Below, piece by piece: positions 9,135 to 17,867 of a stretch of DNA of 64,000 nucleotides. Position 1 is the first letter of the stretch, and every line of letters starts with the position of its first letter. The position numbers and the translations under genes are program-made. The notes under the pieces were generated by a model. The model ran no database searches. It was given only the letters and a program-made list of their open reading frames with translations, and was not told the origin of the DNA. Source of the DNA: Brucella grignonensis (GTDB taxonomy: Bacteria; Pseudomonadota; Alphaproteobacteria; Rhizobiales; Rhizobiaceae); contig NZ_NNRL01000164.1 of the NCBI RefSeq assembly GCF_002252505.1, positions 124,001 through 188,000 on the forward strand. The letters run 5' to 3'.

Positions 9135-10268
9135 TCAAAATGGGAAGCGCTTTGCCAGTTTGCTGCGGAGTGCTTTCGCGAACTGCCATAGGCGGGGATT
9201 GCTTTTGACCGTTGCGACGGCTTGGCTGCGTATTGATTGCAGAGCGGTGAATGCTTTGCCTTTGGTCGTCAATGGGACAAAGGCGTCGTAGATGCGCGAT
9301 TCAATATCGCACCATTCTCGCTTATAGGGTTCATCGCCAATACCGAAACTATAGACTGGCAGTTCAGCGTCGCAGCTTTTCTTGATATCTTCATAAAACA
9401 GAAACTCGCCGGGGCTGGCAGTCGTTAATTCGTCATCCGCTATCGCGTTGAACTCAACGGTCGGACCATCTTTTGAGAAGGCTTTACCTATAAGCGAGCG
9501 GATCTTGCCACCGACTTCAAGAATTTGCAGTCGATACACCGCGTTCTGGCTTTCGGCTGCATTGCCGTAGAGCTCTTTGAAGAACGCCTGAATATGCGCA
9601 CCGGCAAAAGGATCACGGATCCCCATTTGCTTGAAACGATGCGCTTTGAGAGCAAAGAAAGTATCGAGTATCTCATCGGCTTCTTTACGAGACTGCGGGG
9701 CGTAAATGCGCCAACCGCCGGATTCTTCATAACGACGTCCATGCTGACGATGCTTTTTGAGTTTCCGCTTTGTATTGCTCCGCCCAAGCACGGCATCAAA
9801 ACCATGTCCGAGAGACGCAGCAAGCACAGGATTGGGGTTCTCGATATTCTTCAACTGCAATAAAGGGTTATCTTGACCCGATAGAAAGGGCAGTTGCCTC
9901 GTTAGCGAAAGTACATCGATATCGGGCCGAGCGGTTCGAATGGCCGACACAAGCTGGCCGACGGATGCGTGGTCGACCGAACCGTCAAGCCAGGGGAAGT
10001 TACAGTTTGCGTGACTTCCGCCCGGATAGCGCAACACACGTGCGCCATTCACGCTGACAGCCTCAAGTGGCAGCAACATAATCGGCGTGTCGTCGGTAAA
10101 CAGACCGGCCACCAGACTGTCCGGATTGACATGTCTGCGCCAGCAGTCGATCCAGTCGAAAGTTTGCGCATTGCCATGTAGCGCACCCGGCTTCGACCAA
10201 AAGTCACGCAGTTGTGCGTAGTCGGTAATGAGACGTGGCGTCAGACTGGCTCCGGCTTCTTCAGTCAC
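9135..10268 (-). CDS. GNAT-fold acyltransferase of the CelD/BcsL (FemAB-like) type
   Basis: 377 residues. It matches the GNAT_acetyltransf_6 pattern found in polysaccharide clusters: an N-terminal LRDFWSKPGALHGNAQTFDW segment, the basic stretch RSNTKRKLKKHRQHGRR near residue 165, KEADEILDTFFALKAHRF, and a C-terminal YSFGIGDEPYKREWCD that is typical of the family. It probably transfers an acyl group to a sugar of the polysaccharide; the substrate is not readable. It converges with the exoP-type gene (gap 39 bases), so it forms the outer edge of the cluster. No membrane segment. Confidence 0.88.
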   Translation of the reverse strand: MTEEAGASLTPRLITDYAQLRDFWSKPGALHGNAQTFDWIDCWRRHVNPDSLVAGLFTDDTPIMLLPLEAVSVNGARVLRYPGGSHANCNFPWLDGSVDHASVGQLVSAIRTARPDIDVLSLTRQLPFLSGQDNPLLQLKNIENPNPVLAASLGHGFDAVLGRSNTKRKLKKHRQHGRRYEESGGWRIYAPQSRKEADEILDTFFALKAHRFKQMGIRDPFAGAHIQAFFKELYGNAAESQNAVYRLQILEVGGKIRSLIGKAFSKDGPTVEFNAIADDELTTASPGEFLFYEDIKKSCDAELPVYSFGIGDEPYKREWCDIESRIYDAFVPLTTKGKAFTALQSIRSQAVATVKSNPRLWQFAKALRSKLAKRFPF

Positions 10269-10292
10269 GTTTCGTTTGCCCCCGCAAATGAA

Positions 10293-10511
10293 TCATCGGC
10301 GTTTTGGGCGTGGGGGCTGAGCCATCCACCAGATGATCCCCATAGCGGGCAATACCCAGAGAATACCGGTGAAAAAGAAGTAAAGGAGATGCACCCATGC
10401 AGGCGAATTGCCAAGCTGGGCTACGGCTATGATTGTTGCAAAAACTGCATAGACGATCACAAGAGCAACCAGCAGAAATGTGCCTATGAGTTTTTTCAGC
10501 CGAACGGGCAT
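10293..10511 (-). CDS. DUF2842 domain small membrane protein
   Basis: 72 residues with two hydrophobic segments (FLLVALVIVYAVFATIIAV and LLYFFFTGILWVLPAMGII) and a basic end PPRPKRR, as in the alphaproteobacterial DUF2842 family. The start at 10511 is preceded by AGAGGAGAA. The frame continues upstream to 11351, but that part is antisense to the heme A synthase gene and is not coding. It lies just upstream (25 bases) of the acyltransferase gene on the same strand. Function unknown; it is often found near ctaA or COX-assembly genes, as here, where it is divergent from ctaA. Confidence 0.85.
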   Translation of the reverse strand: MPVRLKKLIGTFLLVALVIVYAVFATIIAVAQLGNSPAWVHLLYFFFTGILWVLPAMGIIWWMAQPPRPKRR

Positions 10512-10658
10512 GTCATTCTCCTCTATTCTCTCCTTCACTAGCTTGTGAGGACGCGCAAAGGAAGAGAAAACGCGTCGGCATGTCGCGTGAACCTGGCTTG
10601 TAACCGCTTCTCCTATGCGGCATGTATCGGCGAGATGAACAGTCAGGGATAAAATGGC

Positions 10659-11732
10659 ATGGCGGCAATTTCCGTTCGACATGAAGGGCAGGGCACAGTG
10701 AGATCCGGCGAGGATAAAAACCGTCGACTGATCCGTTATTGGCTCTATGCGGTTTTTGTCGTTCTGATCGCTATTGTCATGGTCGGTGGCGCGACGCGCA
10801 TGACAGGCTCTGGCCTGTCGATCACTGAATGGAAACCGATCCATGGTGTTATTCCTCCACTCAACCATGCCGAATGGCTGGAAGAGTTCGATAAGTACCG
10901 CCAGATTCCGCAATATCAGCAGATCAATAAGGGCATGTCGCTCGAAGCATTCCAGTCCATCTTCTGGTGGGAATGGGCGCATCGCATGCTCGCGCGCTTC
11001 GTGGGTTTTCTGGTTGCAATTCCACTTGCCTTCTTCTGGCTTACCGGACGCCTGAACAGCAGTCTTAAATACCGGATGCTTGGCCTTCTGGCGCTGGGCG
11101 GCTTTCAGGGTGCTATCGGCTGGTGGATGGTTGCATCGGGACTGAGCGAGCTTACCAGTGTCAGCCAGTATCGCCTTGCCATCCACCTGACGACAGCCTG
11201 CGTCATCATAACGGCGGTGTTCTATATAGCGCGAGGGCTGGTCACTTATACGGAGCGCCCGGCGGAACGGTCTATCCAGCGTTTTGCTGGCTGGCTGGTT
11301 TTTGCCGTGTTGGTGCAGATCTATCTTGGTGGTCTTGTCGCCGGGCTCCATGCCGGTCTTACCTACAATACCTGGCCGCTGATGGACGGTGCGATCATCC
11401 CGTCAGACTTGTTCATCCAGTCGCCATGGTGGCGCAATCTGTTTGAAAATCCCAAGACAGTACAGTTTGTGCATCGCATGTTTGCCTACACAGTTCTGGT
11501 TCTGGCGGTTGTTCATGCTGTGCAGGTTTGGAAAAATGCGGCAGCAACCACCCATGCCCGCCGTACGATCGTTTTGCTCGGCCTGATAATGGTGCAGGCA
11601 GCGATTGGAATCGCGACGCTCCTGATGAGCGTGCCCCTGGATCTTGGCTTGACGCACCAGTTTGTGGCCCTGATGGTTCTGGCTTTCGCCGTTGCACACT
11701 GGCGCGCAACCAAGGGCGCTTACAAAGAGTAA
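10659..11732 (+). CDS. ctaA: heme A synthase, COX15/CtaA family (type 2)
   Basis: 357-residue inner-membrane enzyme that oxidises the C8 methyl of heme O to give heme A for aa3-type cytochrome oxidase. Eight membrane segments in two four-helix halves. Diagnostic motifs: [19 protein letters not shown] near residue 45, [15 protein letters not shown] (heme-binding His), [29 protein letters not shown] and [12 protein letters not shown]. Length and order match the alphaproteobacterial type without the Cys pair loop of Bacillus CtaA. The 3' end overlaps the convergent APH-like gene by 13 bases. Confidence 0.95.
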   Translation: MAAISVRHEGQGTVRSGEDKNRRLIRYWLYAVFVVLIAIVMVGGATRMTGSGLSITEWKPIHGVIPPLNHAEWLEEFDKYRQIPQYQQINKGMSLEAFQSIFWWEWAHRMLARFVGFLVAIPLAFFWLTGRLNSSLKYRMLGLLALGGFQGAIGWWMVASGLSELTSVSQYRLAIHLTTACVIITAVFYIARGLVTYTERPAERSIQRFAGWLVFAVLVQIYLGGLVAGLHAGLTYNTWPLMDGAIIPSDLFIQSPWWRNLFENPKTVQFVHRMFAYTVLVLAVVHAVQVWKNAAATTHARRTIVLLGLIMVQAAIGIATLLMSVPLDLGLTHQFVALMVLAFAVAHWRATKGAYKE

Positions 11733-12565
11733 GCTGTCTGACGCAGATGCCTTAGCGCGGAAGCAATTTTCAGCTCGCGCGCTTCATCGGCATCATTGCC
11801 GTCTTCGCGATGCCAGGCGGCGGAGAGGCAGCCATACGCAAATGCGTAATCGAGGACATAAGCGGGATTGCATTTGAGGATCGGCGCGAAATGCTCTGCC
11901 ATGTGTCGGGCGCGTTCAAGGTCGAGGCAGAGATCGTCCCGGTCAAGCGGATTGTAGAAGATGTTGGCGGCATCGAAGGCAGCGTCGCCGACAATTCCAT
12001 GCGGATCGATGGCGAGCCACCCGCGCGGTCCCTTGATTATGTTCTCGTGGTGAATATCGCCATGCAGCGGAATGGCCTTATGCGGCGTCGCCAGCAGGCA
12101 CTTCGCGACCGCTGTGCCATCCGCATAGATGGAGCTTTCGTTTGCTACTGCGAAGAGACCGGAAAAATGCTTGTCCAGTGGTTGCAAATCAGCCGGTATC
12201 GGGGCAGGAGAGGGCGTGTGCAGCGCGTTCAGAACCTCGCCGAATATCTGCAAACATTCGGCATCCTTGCCGCGTTTCAAGTACTCGTCAAGGTGATAGT
12301 CACCTGCATATTCAAGCAGCATCGATGTGCCATTGAGGCTGTATAATCGTGCGGCACCATGGCCGTCCTGCCAGTCGAGATAATGCGCGCCGCGCAGTTC
12401 CTCCATTCCGGCAGGTTTCAGCTGTTTGATAACAAAGGCCTCGCCCGGAAAGTCGTTGCGTTCGACTTTCCAGACGAGGCTTGAATGCGTGTCCGCGAGC
12501 GGCTCATAAGTGCCGATATTCCATTCGGCAGGGAATATCGGCCTTAAGTTTTTGTTTTTAAGCAT
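11720..12565 (-). CDS. aminoglycoside phosphotransferase-like (APH) kinase
   Basis: About 281 residues. Motifs: [10 protein letters not shown] (catalytic loop, near residue 167), [18 protein letters not shown] (metal-binding Asp) and an N-terminal [10 protein letters not shown] lysine. It resembles the streptomycin 6-kinase (APH_6_hur) branch, whose chromosomal members in Brucellaceae are mostly of unknown substrate, so resistance should not be assumed. The ATG at 12565 (MLKNKNLRP) lies inside a mosaic repeat, as does an alternative ATG at 12592. A repeat has therefore replaced or created the native start and upstream region. Confidence 0.8.
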   Translation of the reverse strand: MLKNKNLRPIFPAEWNIGTYEPLADTHSSLVWKVERNDFPGEAFVIKQLKPAGMEELRGAHYLDWQDGHGAARLYSLNGTSMLLEYAGDYHLDEYLKRGKDAECLQIFGEVLNALHTPSPAPIPADLQPLDKHFSGLFAVANESSIYADGTAVAKCLLATPHKAIPLHGDIHHENIIKGPRGWLAIDPHGIVGDAAFDAANIFYNPLDRDDLCLDLERARHMAEHFAPILKCNPAYVLDYAFAYGCLSAAWHREDGNDADEARELKIASALRHLRQTAYSL

Positions 12566-12612
12566 GTCTTTATTCCCAAAACCGGTCCCCACTTTTGGGA
12601 GACCTGCTTTAG
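12555..12612. repeat. RIME-like mosaic repeat (AAGCATGTC...ACCGGT type) between argC and the APH-like gene
   Basis: The element reads AAGCATGTCTTTATTCCC, then AAAACCGGTCCCCACTTTTG and GGAGACCTGCTTTA, an inverted copy of the core seen at 14657. It bridges the two minus-strand genes completely: its left part contains the APH-like start codon and its right edge supplies the argC stop codon TAA (12609-12611). Confidence 0.7.
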
Positions 12613-13544
12613 GCCTCGCCGAGCATCAGGTTCATGTTCTGAACAGCGGCACCCGATGCGCCCTTGCCGAGATTGTCGAGGAGCGCCACGAGATTGACCT
12701 GATTGTCACCTTCCGTACCAAACACGAAAAGCTTCATGCCATCCTGGCCAGCAAGCTCTTCCGCATCGACACGCGGCAGTTGGCTGCTTTCTTCAAGCGA
12801 AACCACTTCTACAATATTCTGCCCGGCATAATGTGCGGTCAGAGCGGCATGAATATCCTTAAGTGAAGGAGTACCTTCAAGCTCAGTAACAAACAGCGGA
12901 ACCTGAACGATCATACCCTGCGGGAAACGGCCGACGCTTGGGCTGAAGAGCGGGCGGCGATCCAGACGGCCATGCAATTGCAGTTCAGCAACGTGCTTGT
13001 GACGCAGCGGCAGACCGTAAAGGAAATTGTTGGCCGCAAGATGCTCCGGATGGTTCTTGTCCTCCATCTGCGCAATCATCTGCTTGCCGCCGCCGGTATA
13101 GCCGGAAACTGCATTGACGCTGATCGGATAATCCGCAGCCAGCAGGCCCGCATCGCGCAATGGACGGACGAGGGCGATTGCGCCGGTCGGATAGCAGCCC
13201 GGATTAGCGACGAGGCGTGCTTCTGCGATGCGTTCACGCTGACCCTTGGCAAGTTCTGCAAAGCCGTAGGCCCAATCAGAATGCACACGATGAGCGGTCG
13301 ACGTATCGATGATCCGGGTCGCGTTGTGACCTTCGAGCAACGAAACTGCTTCTTTGGAAGCGTCATCGGGTAGGCACAGGATTGCAATATCAGCAGAGCG
13401 CAGATAGTCGGCGCGCAAATCCTTGTTGCGACGCTCGGCTTCCGGGATGGAAATAACTTCAAGATCGTCGCGCTCGGCAAGGCGGCTGCGGATTTGCAGA
13501 CCGGTTGTGCCGTGTTCGCCGTCGATGAAGATTTTCGGTTTCAT
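12609..13544 (-). CDS. argC: N-acetyl-gamma-glutamyl-phosphate reductase, type 2
   Basis: 311 residues; third step of arginine synthesis, NADPH-dependent reduction of N-acetylglutamyl-5-phosphate to the semialdehyde in the cytoplasm. The Rossmann start is [17 protein letters not shown], and the catalytic cysteine is C117 in [23 protein letters not shown] and the LRHKHVAEL region follow. The short 310-residue length is the type 2 form usual in alphaproteobacteria. It lies 83 bases downstream of speB on the same strand. The stop codon is provided by an abutting repeat. Confidence 0.96.
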   Translation of the reverse strand: MKPKIFIDGEHGTTGLQIRSRLAERDDLEVISIPEAERRNKDLRADYLRSADIAILCLPDDASKEAVSLLEGHNATRIIDTSTAHRVHSDWAYGFAELAKGQRERIAEARLVANPGCYPTGAIALVRPLRDAGLLAADYPISVNAVSGYTGGGKQMIAQMEDKNHPEHLAANNFLYGLPLRHKHVAELQLHGRLDRRPLFSPSVGRFPQGMIVQVPLFVTELEGTPSLKDIHAALTAHYAGQNIVEVVSLEESSQLPRVDAEELAGQDGMKLFVFGTEGDNQVNLVALLDNLGKGASGAAVQNMNLMLGEA

Positions 13545-13627
13545 GCGCTTTGCCTTTAAATTTCAGAAAGTTACGCTAATATTCGGAATCAATTTTTGAG
13601 CTGCTTGAATCTGTTTCTGAGTTGTAT

Positions 13628-14581
13628 CTATCGTCGTCGTGCTTTTTGCTCAGCCAGAAGCCCAAGATAATACATTGCAATGGTCGCTCCAGCGATTGCC
13701 GTTATATCAGCATGATCATAAGCCGGTGCAACCTCGACCACATCGGCACCCACAAAATCAAGAGTCGTCAGCTTGCGAAGCACGGAAAGCATCTTTGCCG
13801 AAGAGGGACCACCAGCAACGGGTGTTCCGGTTCCCGGTGCAAAGGCCGGATCAAGACAATCGATGTCGAACGTCAGATAGGTCTTTTTGCCAGCTGTGCG
13901 TTTGAGAATCTCGTCGGCGATTGCCTGCGCCGACATATCCTCAACTTCATGGCCATAGATGATCTTGATACCGCAGTCTTCCGGCGCGTGCGTCCGGATG
14001 CCGATCTGGATCGAATGTTCAAGATCGATAATTCCATCTCGCACGGCACGGGCTACAAAAGAACCGTGATCGATCCGCTTACCATCGTCAAACCATGTAT
14101 CCTGATGCGCATCGAATTGCACCAATGCCACCGGGCCATATTTTGCTGCATGAGCTTTGAGAAGCGGCCATGTCACGAAGTGATCGCCACCAAGTGTTAG
14201 CAAAAATGCATCAGATTTGAGGATTTTCGCGGCTTCACGCTCAATCGTTGCTGGCGTCTTATAATGGTTGCCGTAATCGAGCAGACAGTCACCGTAGTCG
14301 ATGACAGCGAGATTTTCGAACAGATCGCGCTCAAACGGATATTGCGGATCATTATCGAAAATGGCCGATGCACGACGGATCGCTTGCGGACCAAACCGTG
14401 CGCCGGGCCGGTTGGAAACTGCTGCATCAAACGGAATGCCCCATACGACGGCTTCGGCCCCTTTCAGCGACTTACTATAAAGGCGCCGCATGAATGACAA
14501 CACACCCGCGTGGGTGGGGTCAGTGGCAGCACTGTTCAGGCTGCGGGCAGTGAAAGCATGGTCAATCGTCTTAGAGGGCAT
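13628..14581 (-). CDS. speB: agmatinase / arginase-family ureohydrolase
   Basis: 317-residue Mn-dependent ureohydrolase of the agmatinase type, which splits agmatine to putrescine and urea. The metal ligands are visible in GGDH (131-134), DAHQD (157-161) and FDIDCLDPAFAPGTGTP. PFDAAVSNRPGARFGPQAIR near residue 50 is the family N-terminal signature. Several rhizobial paralogues hydrolyse guanidinobutyrate or proclavaminate-like compounds, so the exact substrate is open. It shares strand and probably transcript with argC. A long repeat-rich spacer lies upstream. Confidence 0.9.
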   Translation of the reverse strand: MPSKTIDHAFTARSLNSAATDPTHAGVLSFMRRLYSKSLKGAEAVVWGIPFDAAVSNRPGARFGPQAIRRASAIFDNDPQYPFERDLFENLAVIDYGDCLLDYGNHYKTPATIEREAAKILKSDAFLLTLGGDHFVTWPLLKAHAAKYGPVALVQFDAHQDTWFDDGKRIDHGSFVARAVRDGIIDLEHSIQIGIRTHAPEDCGIKIIYGHEVEDMSAQAIADEILKRTAGKKTYLTFDIDCLDPAFAPGTGTPVAGGPSSAKMLSVLRKLTTLDFVGADVVEVAPAYDHADITAIAGATIAMYYLGLLAEQKARRR

Positions 14582-14656
14582 GGCCGGCTCCCGGATGGCG
14601 TCTCAACTCTCATAGCGCTTCACGAAGCAAAATGGGAGATTGCTTTATGCGGTTTT

Positions 14657-14766
14657 AAAGCATGTCGCGGAAAAGTGGGAACCGGTTTTCCGATAACGAC
14701 ATGCGTAAAAACAAAAAAGATAGAGCGATCGTAATGGTTACGATTAAGTGCGACGCGCTCTATCTT
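14657..14766. repeat. composite RIME-like repeat, complete two-palindrome form
   Basis: First palindrome: AAAGCATGTCGC, AAAAGTGGGAACCGGTTTTC and GACATGCGTAAAAACAAA. Second: AAGATAGAGCG (14717-14727) paired with CGCTCTATCTT (14756-14766) around an inner ATCGTAA/TTACGAT stem. This is the best-preserved copy and defines the two-module layout found in other copies here. It lies in the 546-base gap between divergent speB and the acid phosphatase gene. Confidence 0.8.
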
Positions 14767-14960
14767 CAAATCCGTCGCTCGGCCATTTCACCATAGCCAT
14801 CATCATCACCGAAGCGTTGCGACGAGAATGATACAACAAAGTAGGGCGGTTGCGGCGTGTTGGCGAAGCGTTCAATCCTAGGCATGGGGCGTTCCATTAT
14901 CGCGGAATTTAGACTGCACTCTTCATGAATGCTGTCGCCGGGGCTTGCAACTGCGTCTGC

Positions 14961-15030
14961 GGCATCGGCCCCAAAATTGGAATCGATTTTTCGAAAGCAC
15001 GATGCGCAAGTTCAATAATTAGAGCGCTGC
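14961..15030. repeat. partial RIME-like repeat (GGAATCGATTTTTCG type)
   Basis: CCCCAAAATTGGAATCGATT followed by TTTCGAAAGCACGATGCGCA and TAATTAGAGCGC. The TTAGAGCGC module is shared with the repeats at 1495 and 61103, but the second palindrome is missing, so this copy is truncated. Between this and the preceding element (14767-14960) I see no gene. Confidence 0.6.
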
Positions 15031-15127
15031 CCGTCATACCAAGGGTGCAAGATTGCGCGAGCGATAAACCGCGATTGTGAGAACACAGAGCGTGTTGGCA
15101 AATACTTCTCTTTCAGAGAGGGACTTT

Positions 15128-15934
15128 ATGAAGAAAGCAGTATTTCCAATTTCAATCGCGCTTGCTTGTTCTGCAGTGCTGTCTGGCTGTGTGACCGACC
15201 AGAGCGCGGCTCGCTATCAATTGGAGCAGCAGAATGTGAGTGCGCTCAACTGGATGCAACAATCCGGCGAATATGATGCACTTGCCTATCAGGCCTTTAA
15301 CGGTGCGCGTAAAGCGTTCGATACGGCAAAGGTCCGCAAGGGACGCAGGAAAGCAGTGATCGTTGATCTTGATGAGACGATGATCGACAATTCGGCTTAT
15401 GCCGGATGGCGCATCCAGCACAATGTGCCTTACACGGAGAAAACCTGGGGTCGTTGGATGGCTGCCGAACAGGCGCGACCTATCCCGGGTGCTGTCGAAT
15501 TTGCGCGCTATGTGAATTCGCATGGAGGCACGATGTTCTATGTTACGAACCGCGATGCCAAATCATTTGACCATACAGCCGCCAACATCAGGAAGTTAGG
15601 CTTTCCCGGGGTCTCGGCCAAGACCCTGCTTCTCAATAGTGGCCAATCCAACAAACAGGCGCGTTTTGATGCCGTCAAAGCAGCTGGCTTCGATGTGGTG
15701 GTCTATGTTGGTGACAATCTGAATGATTTCGGAAGCGCCACTTATCATAAGAATAACCAGCAGCGCCGCACTTTCGTCGCAGCCAATAGCGAAGTGTTCG
15801 GTACGAAATTTTTCATGCTGCCAAATCCAAGCTATGGAGATTGGATTTCCGGCATGGCGCCGCACTATTACAAACAGCCTGTTGCGAAACAGCTGGAGAT
15901 TAACCGCAAAACCATTCGCGCATGGGCAGGCTAA
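15128..15934 (+). CDS. lipoprotein acid phosphatase / 5'-nucleotidase, e(P4) family
   Basis: 268 residues. Signal peptide with lipobox LSGC (Cys21) places it as an outer-membrane lipoprotein facing the periplasm. HAD-fold subclass IIIB acid phosphatase: nucleophile motif DLDET (80-84, Asp80 and Asp82), FYVTNRDAKSF, KTLLLNSGQSNKQARFDAV and YVGDNLNDFG. Haemophilus e(P4) uses this fold to strip phosphate from NMN and nucleotides before uptake. ATG 15128 is chosen because AGAGAGGGAC precedes it and the signal peptide follows; the frame is open from 15077. Confidence 0.9.
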   Translation: MKKAVFPISIALACSAVLSGCVTDQSAARYQLEQQNVSALNWMQQSGEYDALAYQAFNGARKAFDTAKVRKGRRKAVIVDLDETMIDNSAYAGWRIQHNVPYTEKTWGRWMAAEQARPIPGAVEFARYVNSHGGTMFYVTNRDAKSFDHTAANIRKLGFPGVSAKTLLLNSGQSNKQARFDAVKAAGFDVVVYVGDNLNDFGSATYHKNNQQRRTFVAANSEVFGTKFFMLPNPSYGDWISGMAPHYYKQPVAKQLEINRKTIRAWAG

Positions 15935-15959
15935 AGCAATTCAGATATTCGAAAACAAA

Positions 15960-15985
15960 AAAAGCGGACCCGAAGGTCCGCTTTT
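15960..15985. terminator. bidirectional Rho-independent terminator
   Basis: An 11-bp perfect stem, AAAAGCGGACC / GGTCCGCTTTT, with CGAA loop. T runs lie on both sides, so it can end the phosphatase transcript (plus) and the rplM-rpsI transcript (minus). Confidence 0.9.
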
Positions 15986-16006
15986 CTGTAATTCCAAAGC
16001 GACAAA

Positions 16007-16057
16007 TATTAGCGCTTTGAGAACTGGCCCTAAGCGTATTAGCGCTTGGAGAACTGG
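16007..16057. repeat. direct repeat: duplicated 3' end of rpsI
   Basis: TATTAGCGCTTTGAGAACTGG (one base over 20 when counted fully; key part AGCGCTTTGAGAACTGG) at 16007-16027 recurs with one mismatch at 16037-16057, where it is the end of rpsI (FSKR plus stop). The spacing is exactly 30 bases, so the copy lies in frame after the real stop. Confidence 0.85.
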
Positions 16058-16512
16058 AAAGAACGGCGAGCCTTGGCCTTACCGTACTTCTTACGTTCAA
16101 CAACGCGGCTATCGCGAGTAAGGAAGCCACCCTTCTTAAGAACCGTGCGAAGGCCTGGTTCGTAGTAGGTGAGTGCCTTGGAGATGCCGTGACGAACTGC
16201 ACCGGCCTGACCGGAAAGACCGCCGCCAACAACAGTTGCGACAACATCGAACTGACCAGCGCGGTTCGACGCAACGATTGGCTGCTGCAGGATCATCTGC
16301 AGAACCGGACGTGCGAAATACGCAGCAAATTCTTTGCCGTTTACAGTGATCTTGCCGGAACCTGGCTTGACCCAAACGCGAGCAATCGCGTCTTTACGCT
16401 TGCCGGTCGCATAAGCGCGGCCCTGAGCGTCGATCTTCTGAACATGAACCGGAGCGGCCTGTTCGGCGACTACGCTGCCGAGTTCTTCGAGCGAGTTGAG
16501 CTGCTCAGCCAT
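16039..16512 (-). CDS. rpsI: 30S ribosomal protein S9
   Basis: 157 residues. Carries the S9 core ([45 protein letters not shown]) and the canonical basic tail [11 protein letters not shown], whose terminal Lys-Arg reaches the ribosomal P site. The 30-residue N-terminal extension before the core is usual for alphaproteobacteria. It follows rplM by 2 bases, the universal rplM-rpsI pair. A copy of its last codons follows the stop. Confidence 0.98.
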   Translation of the reverse strand: MAEQLNSLEELGSVVAEQAAPVHVQKIDAQGRAYATGKRKDAIARVWVKPGSGKITVNGKEFAAYFARPVLQMILQQPIVASNRAGQFDVVATVVGGGLSGQAGAVRHGISKALTYYEPGLRTVLKKGGFLTRDSRVVERKKYGKAKARRSFQFSKR

Positions 16513-16514
16513 GA

Positions 16515-16979
16515 TTATGCATTCCCTTTGTTCTTGCGGTTCAGCGCTGCAACGTCCAGAACTTCTGGCTGCTGAGCTTCATGCTGATGATCTGCACCTG
16601 CATAAACGCGCAGGTTCTTCATCTGGCGACGACCGAGTGGACCACGTGGGATCATACGCTCGATAGCCTTTTCAAGAACGCGTTCCGGGAAACGGCCTTC
16701 GAGAATTTGGCGAGCAGTACGTTCCTTGATGCCACCTGGATGGCCAGTGTGCCAGTAGTAAACCTTGTCGGTGTACTTCTTGCCGGTCAGAACAACCTTG
16801 TCGGCATTGATGATGATGACATTGTCGCCATCGTCAACGTGCGGGGTGAAGGTTGCTTTGTGCTTACCGCGCAGGCGATTGGCGACGAGGGATGCGAGAC
16901 GACCGACGACGAGACCTTCTGCGTCGATCAGAATCCACTTCTTCACCACTTCGGCTGGCTTCTGAGAAAAAGTTGCCAT
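16515..16979 (-). CDS. rplM: 50S ribosomal protein L13
   Basis: 154 residues: [54 protein letters not shown] and [17 protein letters not shown] are the L13 signatures. An early-assembly large-subunit protein, first gene of the rplM-rpsI operon. A hairpin (17001-17020, CCCCGATC/GATCCGGG with one mismatch) lies in the leader between the promoter and the start, where autogenous control by ribosomal proteins commonly acts, though none is shown here. Confidence 0.98.
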   Translation of the reverse strand: MATFSQKPAEVVKKWILIDAEGLVVGRLASLVANRLRGKHKATFTPHVDDGDNVIIINADKVVLTGKKYTDKVYYWHTGHPGGIKERTARQILEGRFPERVLEKAIERMIPRGPLGRRQMKNLRVYAGADHQHEAQQPEVLDVAALNRKNKGNA

Positions 16980-17110
16980 TGAAGTCTTCCTTGACTTAAT
17001 CCCCGATCTTACGATCCGGGCTTTTCTTGTTGCTTGTGTTGGTCACGCCTATCATAAGGCGGCCAACCCTAAGGACGTTAGGAAGCGAACTTCCATACGC
17101 ACTGGGCGGG

Positions 17111-17139
17111 TCGATACACAAACTCTGGAAGGTCGTCAA
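17111..17139 (-). promoter_or_regulatory. sigma70-type promoter for rplM-rpsI
   Basis: On the minus strand, TTGACG (17134-17139), a 17-base spacer and TATCGA (17111-17116). The spacing is optimal and the position, about 130 bases before rplM, is suitable. Confidence 0.6.
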
Positions 17140-17196
17140 GCACTGTTTTCGCAGCGACCTTTTAAAAAATCAATAAAAACAATTGGTTATAATATT

Positions 17197-17210
17197 GGTA
17201 TTATAATACC
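17197..17210. promoter_or_regulatory. perfect AT-rich palindrome, possible operator
   Basis: GGTATTATAATACC is a perfect 14-base palindrome in an AT-rich tract, preceded by GGTTATAATATT, a partial second copy. It lies between the thioesterase stop and the rplM promoter. It may bind a regulator or be a chance AT-rich inverted repeat. Confidence 0.3.
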
Positions 17211-17218
17211 TTATCTTT

Positions 17219-17665
17219 TTATCGTGGTGGAATGGAATAAGTCGCAGTCGCATGGGCGATCAGCTCATTTGTCTCATCACTGGTCAGGCTTATTTCCAAT
17301 ACGGCCAAACGCTTTCCGAGTTTGAGAATCCTCGCTATTGCCTGCACCGTTCCCGGAGTGGCTTTGCGGAGGAAATTGATATTGAGATTTGTGGTCACTG
17401 CGAGCGCGACTGGCCCGATATGCCCGAGGATTGCTGCATAAGCTGCCACATCTGCAAGTGCGAAAAGGGAAGGGCCTGAAACGGTGCCACCGGGGCGCAA
17501 GTGCTGATCGTTGGCGCGGAGGTGCATGGTCGCTGCACCGTCGTCGATAGAGACGATCTCAAAACTGTCATCGAGCTGCGGAAATTCGCGCTTCATGAAG
17601 AGGCGTAAATCGTCGATATTCATGACCGGGCTCAAGGCCGCATGGTGTGCAGTGCTGATATTCAT
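17219..17665 (-). CDS. PaaI-family hotdog thioesterase
   Basis: 148 residues of the single hotdog fold. It has the PaaI-type motif GTVSGPSLFALADVAAYAAI, where the Asp is the usual catalytic acid region, and TTNLNINFLRKATPG. Such enzymes hydrolyse acyl-CoA or aryl-CoA thioesters; the substrate is not readable. ATG 17665 is set by AAGGGAGAGAAC directly upstream; the frame runs on to 17887 through a mosaic repeat without coding character. It is divergent from the CoA-binding protein gene. Confidence 0.85.
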   Translation of the reverse strand: MNISTAHHAALSPVMNIDDLRLFMKREFPQLDDSFEIVSIDDGAATMHLRANDQHLRPGGTVSGPSLFALADVAAYAAILGHIGPVALAVTTNLNINFLRKATPGTVQAIARILKLGKRLAVLEISLTSDETNELIAHATATYSIPPR

Positions 17666-17740
17666 GTTCTCTCCCTTATAATAAGGAATAGGGGGAGTTT
17701 GGCCAATCTTGCAAGCACGCGTTGCGATATGCAAAAAATA

Positions 17741-17839
17741 AAGCATTTCCAGCAAAAGTGCGCAGCCGTTTTGCGTAGGATAGTGCGAAGCAAAATAGAT
17801 AGAGCAGTCCCAACGTTTCAATCTTAACGAGACCGCTCT
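17741..17839. repeat. RIME-like mosaic repeat (GCATTTCCAGCAAAAGTGCG type)
   Basis: AAAGCATTTCCAGCAAAAGT, GCGCAGCCGTTTTGCGTAGG, GATAGTGCGAAGCAAAAT, then an AGAGCAGTCC.../GAGACCGCTCT second palindrome. It occupies most of the divergent gap between the thioesterase and CoA-binding genes and ends 28 bases before the latter's start. Confidence 0.75.
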
Positions 17840-17867
17840 GGCCCTGAATTTGCAGCGGAGGAGCCAA

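Noticed and set aside
10512-11351. upstream extension of the DUF2842 frame
   Set aside because: Antisense to ctaA; the real start at 10511 has its own ribosome binding site and yields the family length.
11720-12592. aminoglycoside resistance gene
   Set aside because: The APH fold is clear, but chromosomal members of this branch have unknown substrates and nothing mobile is nearby; kept only as APH-like kinase.
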